Below, piece after piece: positions 1-7,697 of a stretch of 64,000 bases of DNA; position 1 is the stretch's first letter; every line of letters begins with the position of its first letter. The translations under genes were made by a program, and so were the position numbers. Source of the DNA: CADDYT01 sp035294125 (GTDB lineage: Bacteria; Chloroflexota; Ktedonobacteria; Ktedonobacterales; Ktedonobacteraceae). Location of the stretch: positions 1-64,000 of the forward strand of contig DATGLM010000049.1 in the NCBI GenBank assembly GCA_035294125.1, given 5' to 3'. The notes beneath the pieces are model-generated. The model ran no database searches. It worked only from the letters and a program-made list of their open reading frames with translations, and was not told where the DNA came from.

Positions 1-531
1 CAGGGGAAGTTCGTGGTTCGTCTCAAGGGGGGCGACCCCTTCGTCTTCGGGCGCGGCGGTGAGGAGGCGCTGGCTTTAGCCGCCGAGGGCATTCCGTGCG
101 AGGTGATACCAGGCATCAGTTCCGCTATCGCCGTGCCTGCCAGCGCGGGCATCCCCGTCACGCAGCGCGGCCTTGCCTCTTCTGTCACCATCGTGACCGG
201 CCACGAGCAGTATGGTGGCGATGGACAGGCGGTAGACTGGGAACAACTGGCGAAACTGGGCGGTACGCTGGTGATCTTGATGGGCGTGGAATCACTGCCC
301 CGTATCTGCCAGCGCCTGCTCGCCGGTGGGCTTGCTCCTGCTACGCCTGCCGCAGTGGTGCAGCAAGGCACGCTGCCAGACCAGCGCGTGGTAACGGCTC
401 CCCTTGCCCGGCTCGTCGACAGTGTACGTGAGGCCGCTATCAAAGCCCCTGCCGTCATCATTATCGGCGCGGTCGCTGCGCTGGCTGATATACTCAATCC
501 GCTTTTAAGTGGCATGACACATTCGAGATAA
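1..531 (+). CDS. cobA: Uroporphyrinogen-III C-methyltransferase (SUMT), 5'-truncated by window
   Basis: This is the C-terminal part of a SUMT enzyme, which transfers two methyl groups from S-adenosylmethionine to uroporphyrinogen III to make precorrin-2 for sirohaem and cobalamin. The frame is open at base 1 (codons for QGKF precede the first possible start), so the N-terminus lies outside the window. Family blocks appear in the usual order: RLKGGDPFVFGRGGEE, VIPGISSA, GIPVTQRG and the late GTLPDQRVV segment. About 176 residues of a normal 250 or so are present. A fusion to a uroporphyrinogen-III synthase or to a siroheme-synthase N-domain cannot be judged because that end is missing. Confidence 0.93.
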   Translation, partial: QGKFVVRLKGGDPFVFGRGGEEALALAAEGIPCEVIPGISSAIAVPASAGIPVTQRGLASSVTIVTGHEQYGGDGQAVDWEQLAKLGGTLVILMGVESLPRICQRLLAGGLAPATPAAVVQQGTLPDQRVVTAPLARLVDSVREAAIKAPAVIIIGAVAALADILNPLLSGMTHSR

Positions 532-559
532 ATCTTCCATCAGCAAGGAGATACATACT

Positions 560-1507
560 ATGAAACTGCTGATCAGTTGCATTTCGACGAAGCATTCGCT
601 GCTCAAACAGCACTGGCAGGAGACGGGGCAGCAATCACAACTTCAATGCCCGCTCACCGTTCTGGGCAGCTATCAGAAGCCAGAGGAAGATATGGGCGGT
701 TTGTTGTGCCTGCTTGAGGACATGGGTTGCTCGCGCACGCTGCTGAATGTATCGATGGCAGCCGGTATGGTCGCTTCTGAGAACGGGGTGTTTGTCGCCT
801 CTTTCGCCGGTATCCACGAGATAGACCCCGGTCGCGGCTCTGTGCGGCAGGATGTCGTCAGTTTGCCGCTTTTCAACGCGCTGCATTCTCTGTCTCGCAC
901 GCGGCGCGGCTACCTGGTTGCCAGCACCGGCTTAGACTTACTGGTCGAATTCAACCGGCACGGCGAGGTTCTCTGGAACTGGTGGGCGACCGATCATGGC
1001 TTTGTCTTGACCCCTACCGGCAAGCCCCGCGCGCTGGATAAAGCTCTCGATCATCGTTTCATTCGCTACGGCACGCTCAGCCAGACCACGCATGTCAACT
1101 CCGCTGCCGAACTGGCTGACGGTCAGGTGCTGGCTTCGCTCTTCCATCAGGGCATGGTCATCCAGATTGACCGCGAGAGCGGCGAGTGGCATCCTATCCT
1201 GGAAGGCTTAGACCATCCCCACTCCATCAGGGTGCTGGACGAGACGTATTTCACCGTCGCCGATACTGTGCGTGGCAAGGCGCTGCTGGTGAAGATCAAG
1301 GATGGCAGAGGACATGTCGAGCAGGAAATAGATGCCGGAACAAGCTGGCTACAGGATTGCAGCTACAACAGCCGCTACAACTGCTGGCTGCTCGTCGATG
1401 GCAAAAACTCTCGCGTCACCCTGCGCCAGGGCGATTCCGGCGAGAAACCTCTGGCGCAGTTCTACTTTGACCCGGAGTGGCGTCTCTACGAAGCGCAGGT
1501 GCTGTAA
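560..1507 (+). CDS. Beta-propeller-like protein of unknown function (arylsulfotransferase-like)
   Basis: This encodes a 315-residue soluble protein with no signal peptide or membrane segment. A run of short beta-rich repeats (for example GYLVASTGLDLLVEFNRHG, then a block with HVNSAAELADGQVLASLFH, then LDHPHSIRVLDETYFTVAD) suggests a propeller. The HVNS and HPHS signatures recall arylsulfotransferase (ASST)-type propellers, but the resemblance is weak and the catalytic assignment is not safe. A good ribosome site (AAGGAG) lies 8 bases before the ATG. It follows the SUMT gene by 28 bases on the same strand, so the two may be co-transcribed, although no functional link is evident. Confidence 0.7.
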   Translation: MKLLISCISTKHSLLKQHWQETGQQSQLQCPLTVLGSYQKPEEDMGGLLCLLEDMGCSRTLLNVSMAAGMVASENGVFVASFAGIHEIDPGRGSVRQDVVSLPLFNALHSLSRTRRGYLVASTGLDLLVEFNRHGEVLWNWWATDHGFVLTPTGKPRALDKALDHRFIRYGTLSQTTHVNSAAELADGQVLASLFHQGMVIQIDRESGEWHPILEGLDHPHSIRVLDETYFTVADTVRGKALLVKIKDGRGHVEQEIDAGTSWLQDCSYNSRYNCWLLVDGKNSRVTLRQGDSGEKPLAQFYFDPEWRLYEAQVL

Positions 1508-1610
1508 GACAGGGCATTACCAGGAAGCGCAGGCGGCAATCAACTGCTCCTCTAACGCGGCGACCTGCGCGATCAGGGTGGCAACGGTTGACCAGCGGCG
1601 TTGCACGCCA

Positions 1611-1787
1611 GGGTACTGCGCCTGTGACGCTAACCCCGACCAGCATGGCAAGCAGCAGGTTGCGGGTGCGCCACGCGATCAGGGTGGTTGCCAGCGCGGC
1701 CAGTGCTTCCGCCGGGCCGCCGGTCAGCACAGTGGGTGCGACGAGGGAGACAAGAACGCTGCCGGGACCTTCAGTAATTGAGAGGGA
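1611..1787 (-). pseudogene. Fragment of AzlD-like branched-chain amino-acid exporter subunit
   Basis: In the 500-base gap before the nuclease gene the minus strand encodes about 59 residues resembling the C-terminal half of AzlD, the small partner of the AzlC exporter. The recognisable part is GSVLVSLVAPTVL followed by ATTLIAWRTRNLLLAMLVGV, matching the vP-avL-aLvaP and aWrtrnlll-vl-G blocks of the family. No start codon, N-terminal helices or azlC lie next to it, so this is a remnant. The open frame continues on both sides with unrelated-looking sequence. One upstream stretch has a C-x2-H-x4-C-x2-C pattern near 1856-1892, which I cannot assign. A second minus frame ending at TAA 1517-1519 (ends LIAACASW) might be the tail of another lost gene. 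Confidence 0.45.
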
Positions 1788-2007
1788 TGCCGCTGTGGTG
1801 ACACCTTCTACGTCTCTGGCAATCACGTCCGTGAAGCGTTCTATTTCCCATCCCTGTTGCTGGCATGAGGAGCAGAAACCGTCTCCATGTTCCCGACAAT
1901 GGAATAAGTCATGTTTCTCTTGCCAATGTGCCTGGGGATATGTTAATCTCACTTTGTACAAATGTACGATAACTATTTCACCTCGCAAGCTTAAAGAGGG
2001 ACTTTGT

Positions 2008-4098
2008 ATGGCGCAAGAGGACGTTAGCGGTAGCAATGCATCCGGTGCAGCGGCTCAGCCACAGCGCGGGACGTTGCTGCGGCGCGCGCACGAGTTGTTG
2101 GAGACGCTGGGGCGACCGGTGGCAGAGGAGGCGCTGGTGCAGCACCTCTTCGGCGCGAGTGGCGCTCTGGGCAAGCCCGGCGTGTGGACGGCGCTGCTGC
2201 GGCAGGCGTTGAGCAGTTCGGCCCTGTTCGAGCAGGTGGGCGAGCGGGAGTGGGCGCTTTGTGAGTGGCGCAGCACACAGCAGGGGCTGGATGAGGTCGA
2301 GTTCGTCGTGCTGGACACGGAGGCCACCGGCCTGCGTCCGGGAGCGAACCGCGTGATCGAGATTGCCGCTATTCGCCTGCGCGCAGGTGAGGTGCTGGCT
2401 TCGTTTCAGAGCCTCATCAATCCCGGTCGCCGCCTGCCGCCGTTTATTGTGCAGTTCACGGGCATCACGCAGGAGATGGTGGATGGCGCGCCGCCTGCCG
2501 AAGAAGTGATGCCGGACTTCCTCAGCTTCATCGAGGGGGCTATCCTCGTCGGGCATAACATCGGCTTCGATATCGGCTTTTTGACCTACGAGGCGCAGTT
2601 GCTCGGTCAGCCTTTTCCCCTCGATGGCATCGATACCATCCTTTTTGCGCGCCGCTACCTGTCCGGTTTGCGCCGCTTCAAGCTGGACGCGGTGGCCGAA
2701 CATCTCAAGATTCCTGTGACGAGGCGGCACCGCGCCATGGGCGATACAAAGGTTACAGCGGCCATCTTTCTCAAGCTGGTGGAACTGGCTCAGCAGCAGG
2801 GCTTGCAGACGCTCGGCCAGTTGCGCCGCCGCTTGCAACTGCCCGTCGCCTGGAACGGTAGCATCTCCGATCTGAGCATGACGCGGCAGGTGGAGCAATG
2901 GCGGGCCGACGGCAAACTCTCCTCGCAGGGCGCGCCCTCTCGCCCCAACGGCAGCCTTTTCCTCAATCCGGCCTGGAAACAGCATTTTCCCTCCAAACCG
3001 GGCGTCTACCTGATGAAGGACGCCAACGGGCAGGTAATCTATGTGGGCAAGGCGAAGTGCCTGAAAGACCGCCTCTCCTCGTACTACAGCCAGCCGCTGG
3101 GCTACACGCGCAAGATGGATGGCCTCTTGCAGAACGTGCATGAGATCGAGACGCGCGTGCTTGGCTCCGAACTGGAGGCTCTGCTGGTCGAATCGCAGCT
3201 TATCAAGCAGTTGCAACCCGCCTACAATGTGCAGTTGCGCAACTATGAGCACTATCCCTTCATCAAGATCGATGTGCAACACCCGTTTCCCCGCGTCTAC
3301 GCTACACGCGAGGTGGCAGCCGATGGAGCGCGCTACTTCGGCCCGTTCCGCAGCCGCCATATTGTCAACCTGACCATCGATGTGGTGCAGAAAATCTTTC
3401 CCGTGCGCACCTGCACTCGTTCGCTGCCGCCGCAGGCTAAACCGTCCGATCCCTGTCTGCGCCTGCACCTTGATCGCTGCCCGGCCCCCTGTCGCGGCGG
3501 CATTGACCCGGAGCCGTATCGCAAGACCATCGAGGAGGTCTGCGCCTTCCTGGGCGGCGAGCGCGAAGACCTGCTGGACCGCCTGCGCCGCCAGATGTTT
3601 GAAGCTTCGCAACAACTCAACTTCGAGCGGGCCGCGTGGCTGCGTGACACCATTCGCAGCGTCGACGAGGTGCTGATCGGCCAGCGACTCATCACCGGCG
3701 CGGTCGAAGCCAACAATCTCTTCATCGTCTACCCCTCGGCGAGGGAGGATCACAACGAACTCTTCCTCATCCGGCATGGACGCCTTGTGGAGCAGCGTTC
3801 CGTCCCCCACGAGCCGGAAGTCATGAAACAGACCGTGCGCGAACTGCTCAAAATGGCTGCAGAACTGGGGGAGCCGCCGAAAATCGTGGGCCGGGCCGAG
3901 GTCGATCAGATCAACATCATCAGTCGCTGGATACACCGTCACAGCGATGACCGCGCCTTCTTCCCCTTCCAGCACGCCCTTGCCGACGAAGACGAAGCGC
4001 GCCTGCTCGCCCAGCGCATCTGGGTCGACATCGATACTGTGCGCGCGCTGCCTATTATGCTCACCGATAACCAGGATGACGAGGATGACATGGTGTGA
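2008..4098 (+). CDS. DnaQ-type exonuclease fused to GIY-YIG (UvrC/Cho-like) endonuclease
   Basis: This 696-residue protein is probably a DNA repair nuclease. Residues about 1-95 form an extra N-terminal (wHTH-like) segment. Residues about 97-265 form a DEDDh exonuclease domain: VVLDTEATG, GHNIGFDIGF and H-x4-D in HRAMGD. Residues about 325-420 form a GIY-YIG domain: PGVYLMKDANGQVIYVGKAK. A UVR motif (QQLNFERAAWLRD) lies near 535. The C-terminal RNase H-like half and HhH motifs of full UvrC are absent, so the endonuclease part resembles Cho. The same fusion is known in actinobacteria. The ATG at 2008 was chosen because AAAGAGGG lies 7 bases upstream; the frame is open further 5' but that stretch overlaps the AzlD remnant. 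It is followed by dcd and tmk on the same strand. Confidence 0.88.
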   Translation: MAQEDVSGSNASGAAAQPQRGTLLRRAHELLETLGRPVAEEALVQHLFGASGALGKPGVWTALLRQALSSSALFEQVGEREWALCEWRSTQQGLDEVEFVVLDTEATGLRPGANRVIEIAAIRLRAGEVLASFQSLINPGRRLPPFIVQFTGITQEMVDGAPPAEEVMPDFLSFIEGAILVGHNIGFDIGFLTYEAQLLGQPFPLDGIDTILFARRYLSGLRRFKLDAVAEHLKIPVTRRHRAMGDTKVTAAIFLKLVELAQQQGLQTLGQLRRRLQLPVAWNGSISDLSMTRQVEQWRADGKLSSQGAPSRPNGSLFLNPAWKQHFPSKPGVYLMKDANGQVIYVGKAKCLKDRLSSYYSQPLGYTRKMDGLLQNVHEIETRVLGSELEALLVESQLIKQLQPAYNVQLRNYEHYPFIKIDVQHPFPRVYATREVAADGARYFGPFRSRHIVNLTIDVVQKIFPVRTCTRSLPPQAKPSDPCLRLHLDRCPAPCRGGIDPEPYRKTIEEVCAFLGGEREDLLDRLRRQMFEASQQLNFERAAWLRDTIRSVDEVLIGQRLITGAVEANNLFIVYPSAREDHNELFLIRHGRLVEQRSVPHEPEVMKQTVRELLKMAAELGEPPKIVGRAEVDQINIISRWIHRHSDDRAFFPFQHALADEDEARLLAQRIWVDIDTVRALPIMLTDNQDDEDDMV

Positions 4099-4142
4099 TA
4101 GAATATGCACACTTATTTCACCCTGTCATCCTGGAGGATTCG

Positions 4143-4742
4143 ATGCTATTATCCGACAAACGTATTCTGGAAGAGTTGCAGCGTGGCAACATTGTAATTG
4201 AGCCGTTTGACGAGCGCCAGCTTGGCACCAATTCCTACGACTGCCGTCTCGGTGAGTGGTATTTCCAGGGCGATGCCAACGTGGAGGTGATTCACCTCGA
4301 CAACCCCGACGATATTCGCCGCTACTGGGGCGAGCCGCGCAAGGCAAAGGATGGCAAAATTTCTATCCGGCCCGGCACGACCATTCTGGCGCACACCCAG
4401 GAGGTCATCGGCGGCCACAACGGCTACCTGGCGAAGATGTATTCGCGCAGCACTGTGGCGCGCTCCGGCCTCTCCGTCTGCCGCTGCGCTGGCGTTGGCG
4501 ACGTGGGCTACATCAGCCGCTGGACAATGGAAATTTCCAATCATACGCAGACGACTATCTGGATACCCGTCGGCTTCCGCATCTGCCAGCTCACCTTCGA
4601 GTACGTCGGCGAAACGCTCAAAGAGTATCACGGCAAATACGGCAAAGATACCTGGGAATGGACGCCCGAAGACATGCTGCCCAAACCTTACTTCGACTGG
4701 GACTACGACCTCTACCGCACCGATAAAGGGAGCCGTTCGTGA
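4143..4742 (+). CDS. dcd: dCTP deaminase (Dcd/dUTPase superfamily)
   Basis: This 199-residue protein belongs to the trimeric dCTP deaminase/dUTPase fold and should convert dCTP to dUTP, feeding thymidylate synthesis. Key blocks are LGTNSYDCRLG near the N-terminus, the SRSTVARSGL motif, and GYISRWTMEISNH, where the Glu aligns with the catalytic Glu of Dcd. The WIPVGFRICQLTF strand closes the fold. The start at ATG 4143 follows CTGGAGGA at normal spacing; an earlier ATG at 4095 lacks a ribosome site. The stop overlaps the GTG start of the thymidylate kinase gene (GTGA), so the two are translationally coupled steps of dTTP supply. A dUTPase or bifunctional activity is the main alternative. Confidence 0.85.
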   Translation: MLLSDKRILEELQRGNIVIEPFDERQLGTNSYDCRLGEWYFQGDANVEVIHLDNPDDIRRYWGEPRKAKDGKISIRPGTTILAHTQEVIGGHNGYLAKMYSRSTVARSGLSVCRCAGVGDVGYISRWTMEISNHTQTTIWIPVGFRICQLTFEYVGETLKEYHGKYGKDTWEWTPEDMLPKPYFDWDYDLYRTDKGSRS

Positions 4743-5410
4743 GCACGAATAGAGAGCAACATACGCGCAGAGGACGCCTGATCTCCTTTGAGGGCCTGGA
4801 TGGCGCGGGCAAGACGACGCAGCTGGAACTGCTCGAAAAGTGGCTGGCCGCGCGTAACGTGCCATACGTGCGCACGCGCGAGCCGGGCGGTACGCCCCTC
4901 GGCGTCGAGATACGCGAACTGTTGCTCAACCATCCCGAATACAGCATGACGCCGCTGGCGGAAGCCTTTCTCTTTCAGGCCGACCGTGCCCAGCACTTCG
5001 CCACGCTTCTCCTGCCCGCGCTGGAGGCTGGCAAGCTCGTTATCACCGACCGCTGCTTCGACGCCAGTATCGCCTACCAGGGCTACGGACGTGGCCTTGA
5101 CCCCGCGCTGATCGAGCGGCTCTCCCTGCTCGCCACACAGGGCCTCGTTCCCGACCTCACCATTCTGCTCGACCTCAACCCCGAACTGGTTCACAGCCGC
5201 ACCGACCTCATCAACGACCAGAGCGGCCAGCGCGCAGCCCAGACCCGTTTCGATCTCGAAGCCGAGCAATTCCACCGCCGCGTCCGTGAAGGCTTCCTCA
5301 CTCTCGCCCGTACCTATCCGAACCGCATCAAGGTTATTGACGCCTCACAATCGGCCCGGGCGATTCATCAGGAGATTGTTACGCTGGTAGAGGCGCTGCT
5401 GGCAAATTGA
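4739..5410 (+). CDS. tmk: Thymidylate kinase
   Basis: This encodes dTMP kinase, which phosphorylates dTMP to dTDP with ATP. The 223-residue length is typical. Residues about 14-25 carry the P-loop FEGLDGAGKTTQ. The dTMP-binding TREPGGTPLG motif follows at about 43-52, and the DR-x-x-D/YQG block (ITDRCFDASIAYQGYGRG) lies in the middle. The C-terminal helix carries the usual acidic residues. The start is a GTG that overlaps the TGA of dcd by 4 bases (GTGA), so expression is coupled to dcd. Confidence 0.95.
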   Translation: MSTNREQHTRRGRLISFEGLDGAGKTTQLELLEKWLAARNVPYVRTREPGGTPLGVEIRELLLNHPEYSMTPLAEAFLFQADRAQHFATLLLPALEAGKLVITDRCFDASIAYQGYGRGLDPALIERLSLLATQGLVPDLTILLDLNPELVHSRTDLINDQSGQRAAQTRFDLEAEQFHRRVREGFLTLARTYPNRIKVIDASQSARAIHQEIVTLVEALLAN

Positions 5411-5482
5411 TTTCGTTCGACCGCATCACTTCAATGGGAAGAGAGTACGTCGACACGGGAAAATCGTGCTATGCTCAGCCGG

Positions 5483-5710
5483 TCATCTTTCTGCCGCCGA
5501 GGCTATTCTGGTCGCCTCTTCCTCTGTCATGGGAGGGCCAATCACCGGTTGCCCGGTAGCTTCCGCGATCCGATACAATTCGTCAAAGTCGAGTGGCTGC
5601 TCAGGTGGGTGGACGCGGCTCGTGGCGGGGACGCCAGCCTGGCGGATGAAGTTCAGGAAGTCGTCATTGGCGTGGGTCTGCAGCAGGAGGGCTGGCTGGC
5701 CGTCGAGTGC
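5483..5710 (-). pseudogene. C-terminal fragment of a cupin-domain protein
   Basis: On the minus strand, directly downstream of the truncated TetR gene, one frame encodes about 75 residues beginning ALDGQPALLLQTHANDDFL and ending IGPPMTEEEATRIASAAER. Its layout fits the tail of quercetinase-like cupins: a short strand, a helix ending in a GVPA turn, a PPEQPLDFDELYRIAEATG helix and a final V-I-G-P-P. There is an in-frame TGA just upstream and no cupin metal-site residues or start codon, so the N-terminal two thirds are gone. The assignment rests on pattern resemblance only. Nothing else is visible between the tmk stop and this fragment. Confidence 0.4.
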
Positions 5711-5759
5711 GAAGAATCTTCATTCATGGCTTTCTCCTTTGATGTTTTCTGCCGTCCCT

Positions 5760-6122
5760 TCATACCGGGGACGAGTACCTGAGCTGTGGGGAGTGCAGCA
5801 TGGCCTGGATGAGCGGCGCCCCCGCCTCGAAACCCTTAAAGGAGGTACGCATGGCCTCCACCAGTTCCTCCTCGTTTCTGGGACTGAAGTCAGCATGTGT
5901 AAGATGCTCGATGATCCAGCCCCACAACCCTTTTTCCAGATCGGCTCTGGTCGGGAAGTGCCGGTAGACGGTTCGTTCCTGGACGCCTGCCGCCGCGGCT
6001 ACATTGCTGTAGGTGAGGTCGGCTCCAGTCTTCATCACCGATATCCGTTCTCGTGTCGCCGCCATTTGAGCTTGCCGCAGCGGCGAATGGTAAGTAGACC
6101 TACTTTTCATGTTAGTAAACAT
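5760..6122 (-). pseudogene. TetR-family transcriptional regulator, C-terminally truncated
   Basis: The 120-residue product contains a complete TetR DNA-binding domain: RQAQMAATRERI, then the helix-turn-helix YSNVAAAAGVQERTVYRHFPTRADL. Only the first part of the ligand-binding domain follows, up to MLHSPQL. It then ends RYSSPV and stops, whereas family members are usually 180-210 residues. The cupin tail begins about 50 bases downstream, so a deletion that joined two genes is the simplest explanation. The start could be ATG 6122 or ATG 6107; neither has a clear ribosome site. A palindrome with arms AAGTAG and CTACTT (6092-6105) overlaps the first codons. Confidence 0.6.
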
Positions 6123-6367
6123 AGCATGAATTCATATAATCTGTCGAGATGTCAGGAAGGCTGTTTTTTACCTACGAGATAAACTCCTGGGTCACCTTTC
6201 CTCTCTGTTTCTTCGTGTCCAGTACGATGGATGATAGCCTTTGCAAGGTGTAGACAGAACCGTGCGGATGTGATAGCCTATCGAGTGGAAATCAGGGCTT
6301 TGTACATGAGGCGTCCGGTCTCTGTAAGAGAAAGGACGTCATCTTTTATGTCTCAAGGAGTGGAAAA

Positions 6368-7108
6368 GTGTCGAGTACCAGTTCGGAAACATCAATAGAG
6401 GGCGGTCGCTTGAAGGTCTCGTTCTGGTTTGTGGTTATTGCCGGGGTTTTTGTCACCTGTCTCATTACGGCTAACATCATTGCCGTCAAATTTATCTTAT
6501 TGCTTGGTTTCCTGGTGCCTGCCGGTATCATTGTCTTCCCGCTCAGCTATCTTTTCGGCGATGTGATGACCGAGGTGTATGGTTACGCGGCGGCGCGCCG
6601 TGTTATCTGGCTCGGCTTCGCGTGCAACCTGCTGGCCGTCATCGCCATCTATATTGGCGGAATCGCGCCTGCCGCGCCTTTCTGGACGCAGCAGGACGCG
6701 TACAACGCCATTCTGGGCTTCACGCCGCGCCTCCTGCTCGGCTCGTTCGTTGCCTATCTGGTCGGTGAATTTACCAACTCCTTCGTGCTGGCTCGCCTCA
6801 AGATCGCCACGCGCGGGCGCTGGCTCTGGACGCGCACGATAGGCTCGACACTGATTGGCGAGGGCTTTGATACGCTTATCTTTATCACCATTGCCTTCTG
6901 GGGCGTTATTCCCCCCGGCGCGATGGCGCAGGCTATCCTGACGCAGTGGGTTTTCAAAGTCCTCTACGAGGTGGTTGCCACCCCCTTTACCTACCTGGTC
7001 GTCGGCTTCCTCAAGCGGCGTGAAGGGCTTGATACCTACGATTACCGCACCAACTTCAGCCCCATCCTCTTCCGCTCTGAGCGGGCGAAGAGTGAGAGCG
7101 GAGCCTGA
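6368..7108 (+). CDS. Queuosine precursor transporter (YhhQ/DUF165 family)
   Basis: This 246-residue integral membrane protein has six or so hydrophobic segments and the family signatures FPLSYLFGDVMTEVYGY and GSTLIGEGFDTLIFITIAFWG. YhhQ proteins import queuosine precursors (preQ0/preQ1) for tRNA modification. The role is supported by the neighbour queF, which converges on it from the other strand with only 17 bases between the stops. The start is GTG 6368 with AAGGAG 7 bases upstream. I saw no preQ1 riboswitch consensus in the 245-base upstream gap. Confidence 0.88.
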   Translation: MSSTSSETSIEGGRLKVSFWFVVIAGVFVTCLITANIIAVKFILLLGFLVPAGIIVFPLSYLFGDVMTEVYGYAAARRVIWLGFACNLLAVIAIYIGGIAPAAPFWTQQDAYNAILGFTPRLLLGSFVAYLVGEFTNSFVLARLKIATRGRWLWTRTIGSTLIGEGFDTLIFITIAFWGVIPPGAMAQAILTQWVFKVLYEVVATPFTYLVVGFLKRREGLDTYDYRTNFSPILFRSERAKSESGA

Positions 7109-7125
7109 TCTGAATGGGAACAGGC

Positions 7126-7566
7126 TCACATCGTCGGCATGTAGCGCCGGTATTCCGGGCGTGGTCCTTTGTAGTCAGGGCGGGCATACTCGGCAAAGAT
7201 GATTGTCTTGATATTGCCGCGCACGGTGAAATCTCCCACCACGCGCATCCAGCGTGGGGAGAGCAGCGCCACGAGGTCATCGAGAATCTGGTTGGTGGCC
7301 GCCTCGTGGCTGATCTGCCTGTTGCGGTACTTATTGATGTACAGTTTCAGGCTTTTCAGCTCTACCACCGACTGATCGGGTACGTAGTCAACCGTAATCG
7401 TCGCGAAATCGGGGAAGCCGGAGCGCGGACAGAGACAGGTGAACTCTGGAATCTCAAAATGCGTGACATAGTCGCGTTCGGGGTTCGAGTTGGGCCACGC
7501 CTCTAGCTGGCTCGCCTCAATCTCCTCAATGCCATATCTACCGGGGGTTCGTGCTTTCTGGGTCAT
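7126..7566 (-). CDS. queF: NADPH-dependent 7-cyano-7-deazaguanine reductase (preQ1 synthase)
   Basis: QueF reduces the nitrile of preQ0 to the amine preQ1, a step in queuosine synthesis. The 146-residue product has the unimodular (B. subtilis-like) length and the catalytic Cys block FTCLCPRSGFPDFATI. The helix ELKSLKLYINKYRNRQISHEA is the NADPH-binding QueF motif region, and the C-terminal strand block ends RRYMPTM. It lies convergent to the YhhQ-type transporter, so import and reduction of the same precursor are neighbours. A long stem-loop lies in the leader (7601-7642). Start ATG 7566. Confidence 0.95.
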   Translation of the reverse strand: MTQKARTPGRYGIEEIEASQLEAWPNSNPERDYVTHFEIPEFTCLCPRSGFPDFATITVDYVPDQSVVELKSLKLYINKYRNRQISHEAATNQILDDLVALLSPRWMRVVGDFTVRGNIKTIIFAEYARPDYKGPRPEYRRYMPTM

Positions 7567-7600
7567 ACTGGTCTCTTATTCTCCTGCTTGCGAGCATACC

Positions 7601-7642
7601 ACAGGCGCTCCCTCGTTCTCCTGTGAACAAAGGAGCGCCTGT
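7601..7642. promoter_or_regulatory. Long stem-loop in the queF/ROK-kinase divergent region
   Basis: Perfect 11-base arms ACAGGCGCTCC and GGAGCGCCTGT enclose 20 bases, inside which GTTC and GAAC can form a second short helix. It lies 34 bases before the queF start codon on the minus strand and 56 bases before the kinase start on the plus strand. It could be an RNA leader structure for queF, an operator, or simply a repeat. It does not match the preQ1-I or preQ1-II riboswitch consensus as I know them. Confidence 0.45.
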
Positions 7643-7697
7643 ACATTTGTATTCATTCGTATTACAATTTTACCATAGATGAACAGAGGGTAAAAAT

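Noticed and set aside
1978..4110. A 710-codon open frame antisense to the fusion nuclease
   Set aside because: Its translation is low-complexity in His/Arg/Leu and shows no family motif. The opposite strand encodes a clear nuclease with good start, so this is a GC-bias shadow.
5466..6182. A 238-codon plus-strand frame over the TetR/cupin remnants
   Set aside because: It is antisense to a clear TetR helix-turn-helix; the plus-strand translation has no motif.
6123..6367. preQ1 riboswitch upstream of the queuosine-precursor transporter
   Set aside because: No preQ1-I or preQ1-II signature could be found, only a short TCTCT/AGAGA hairpin.
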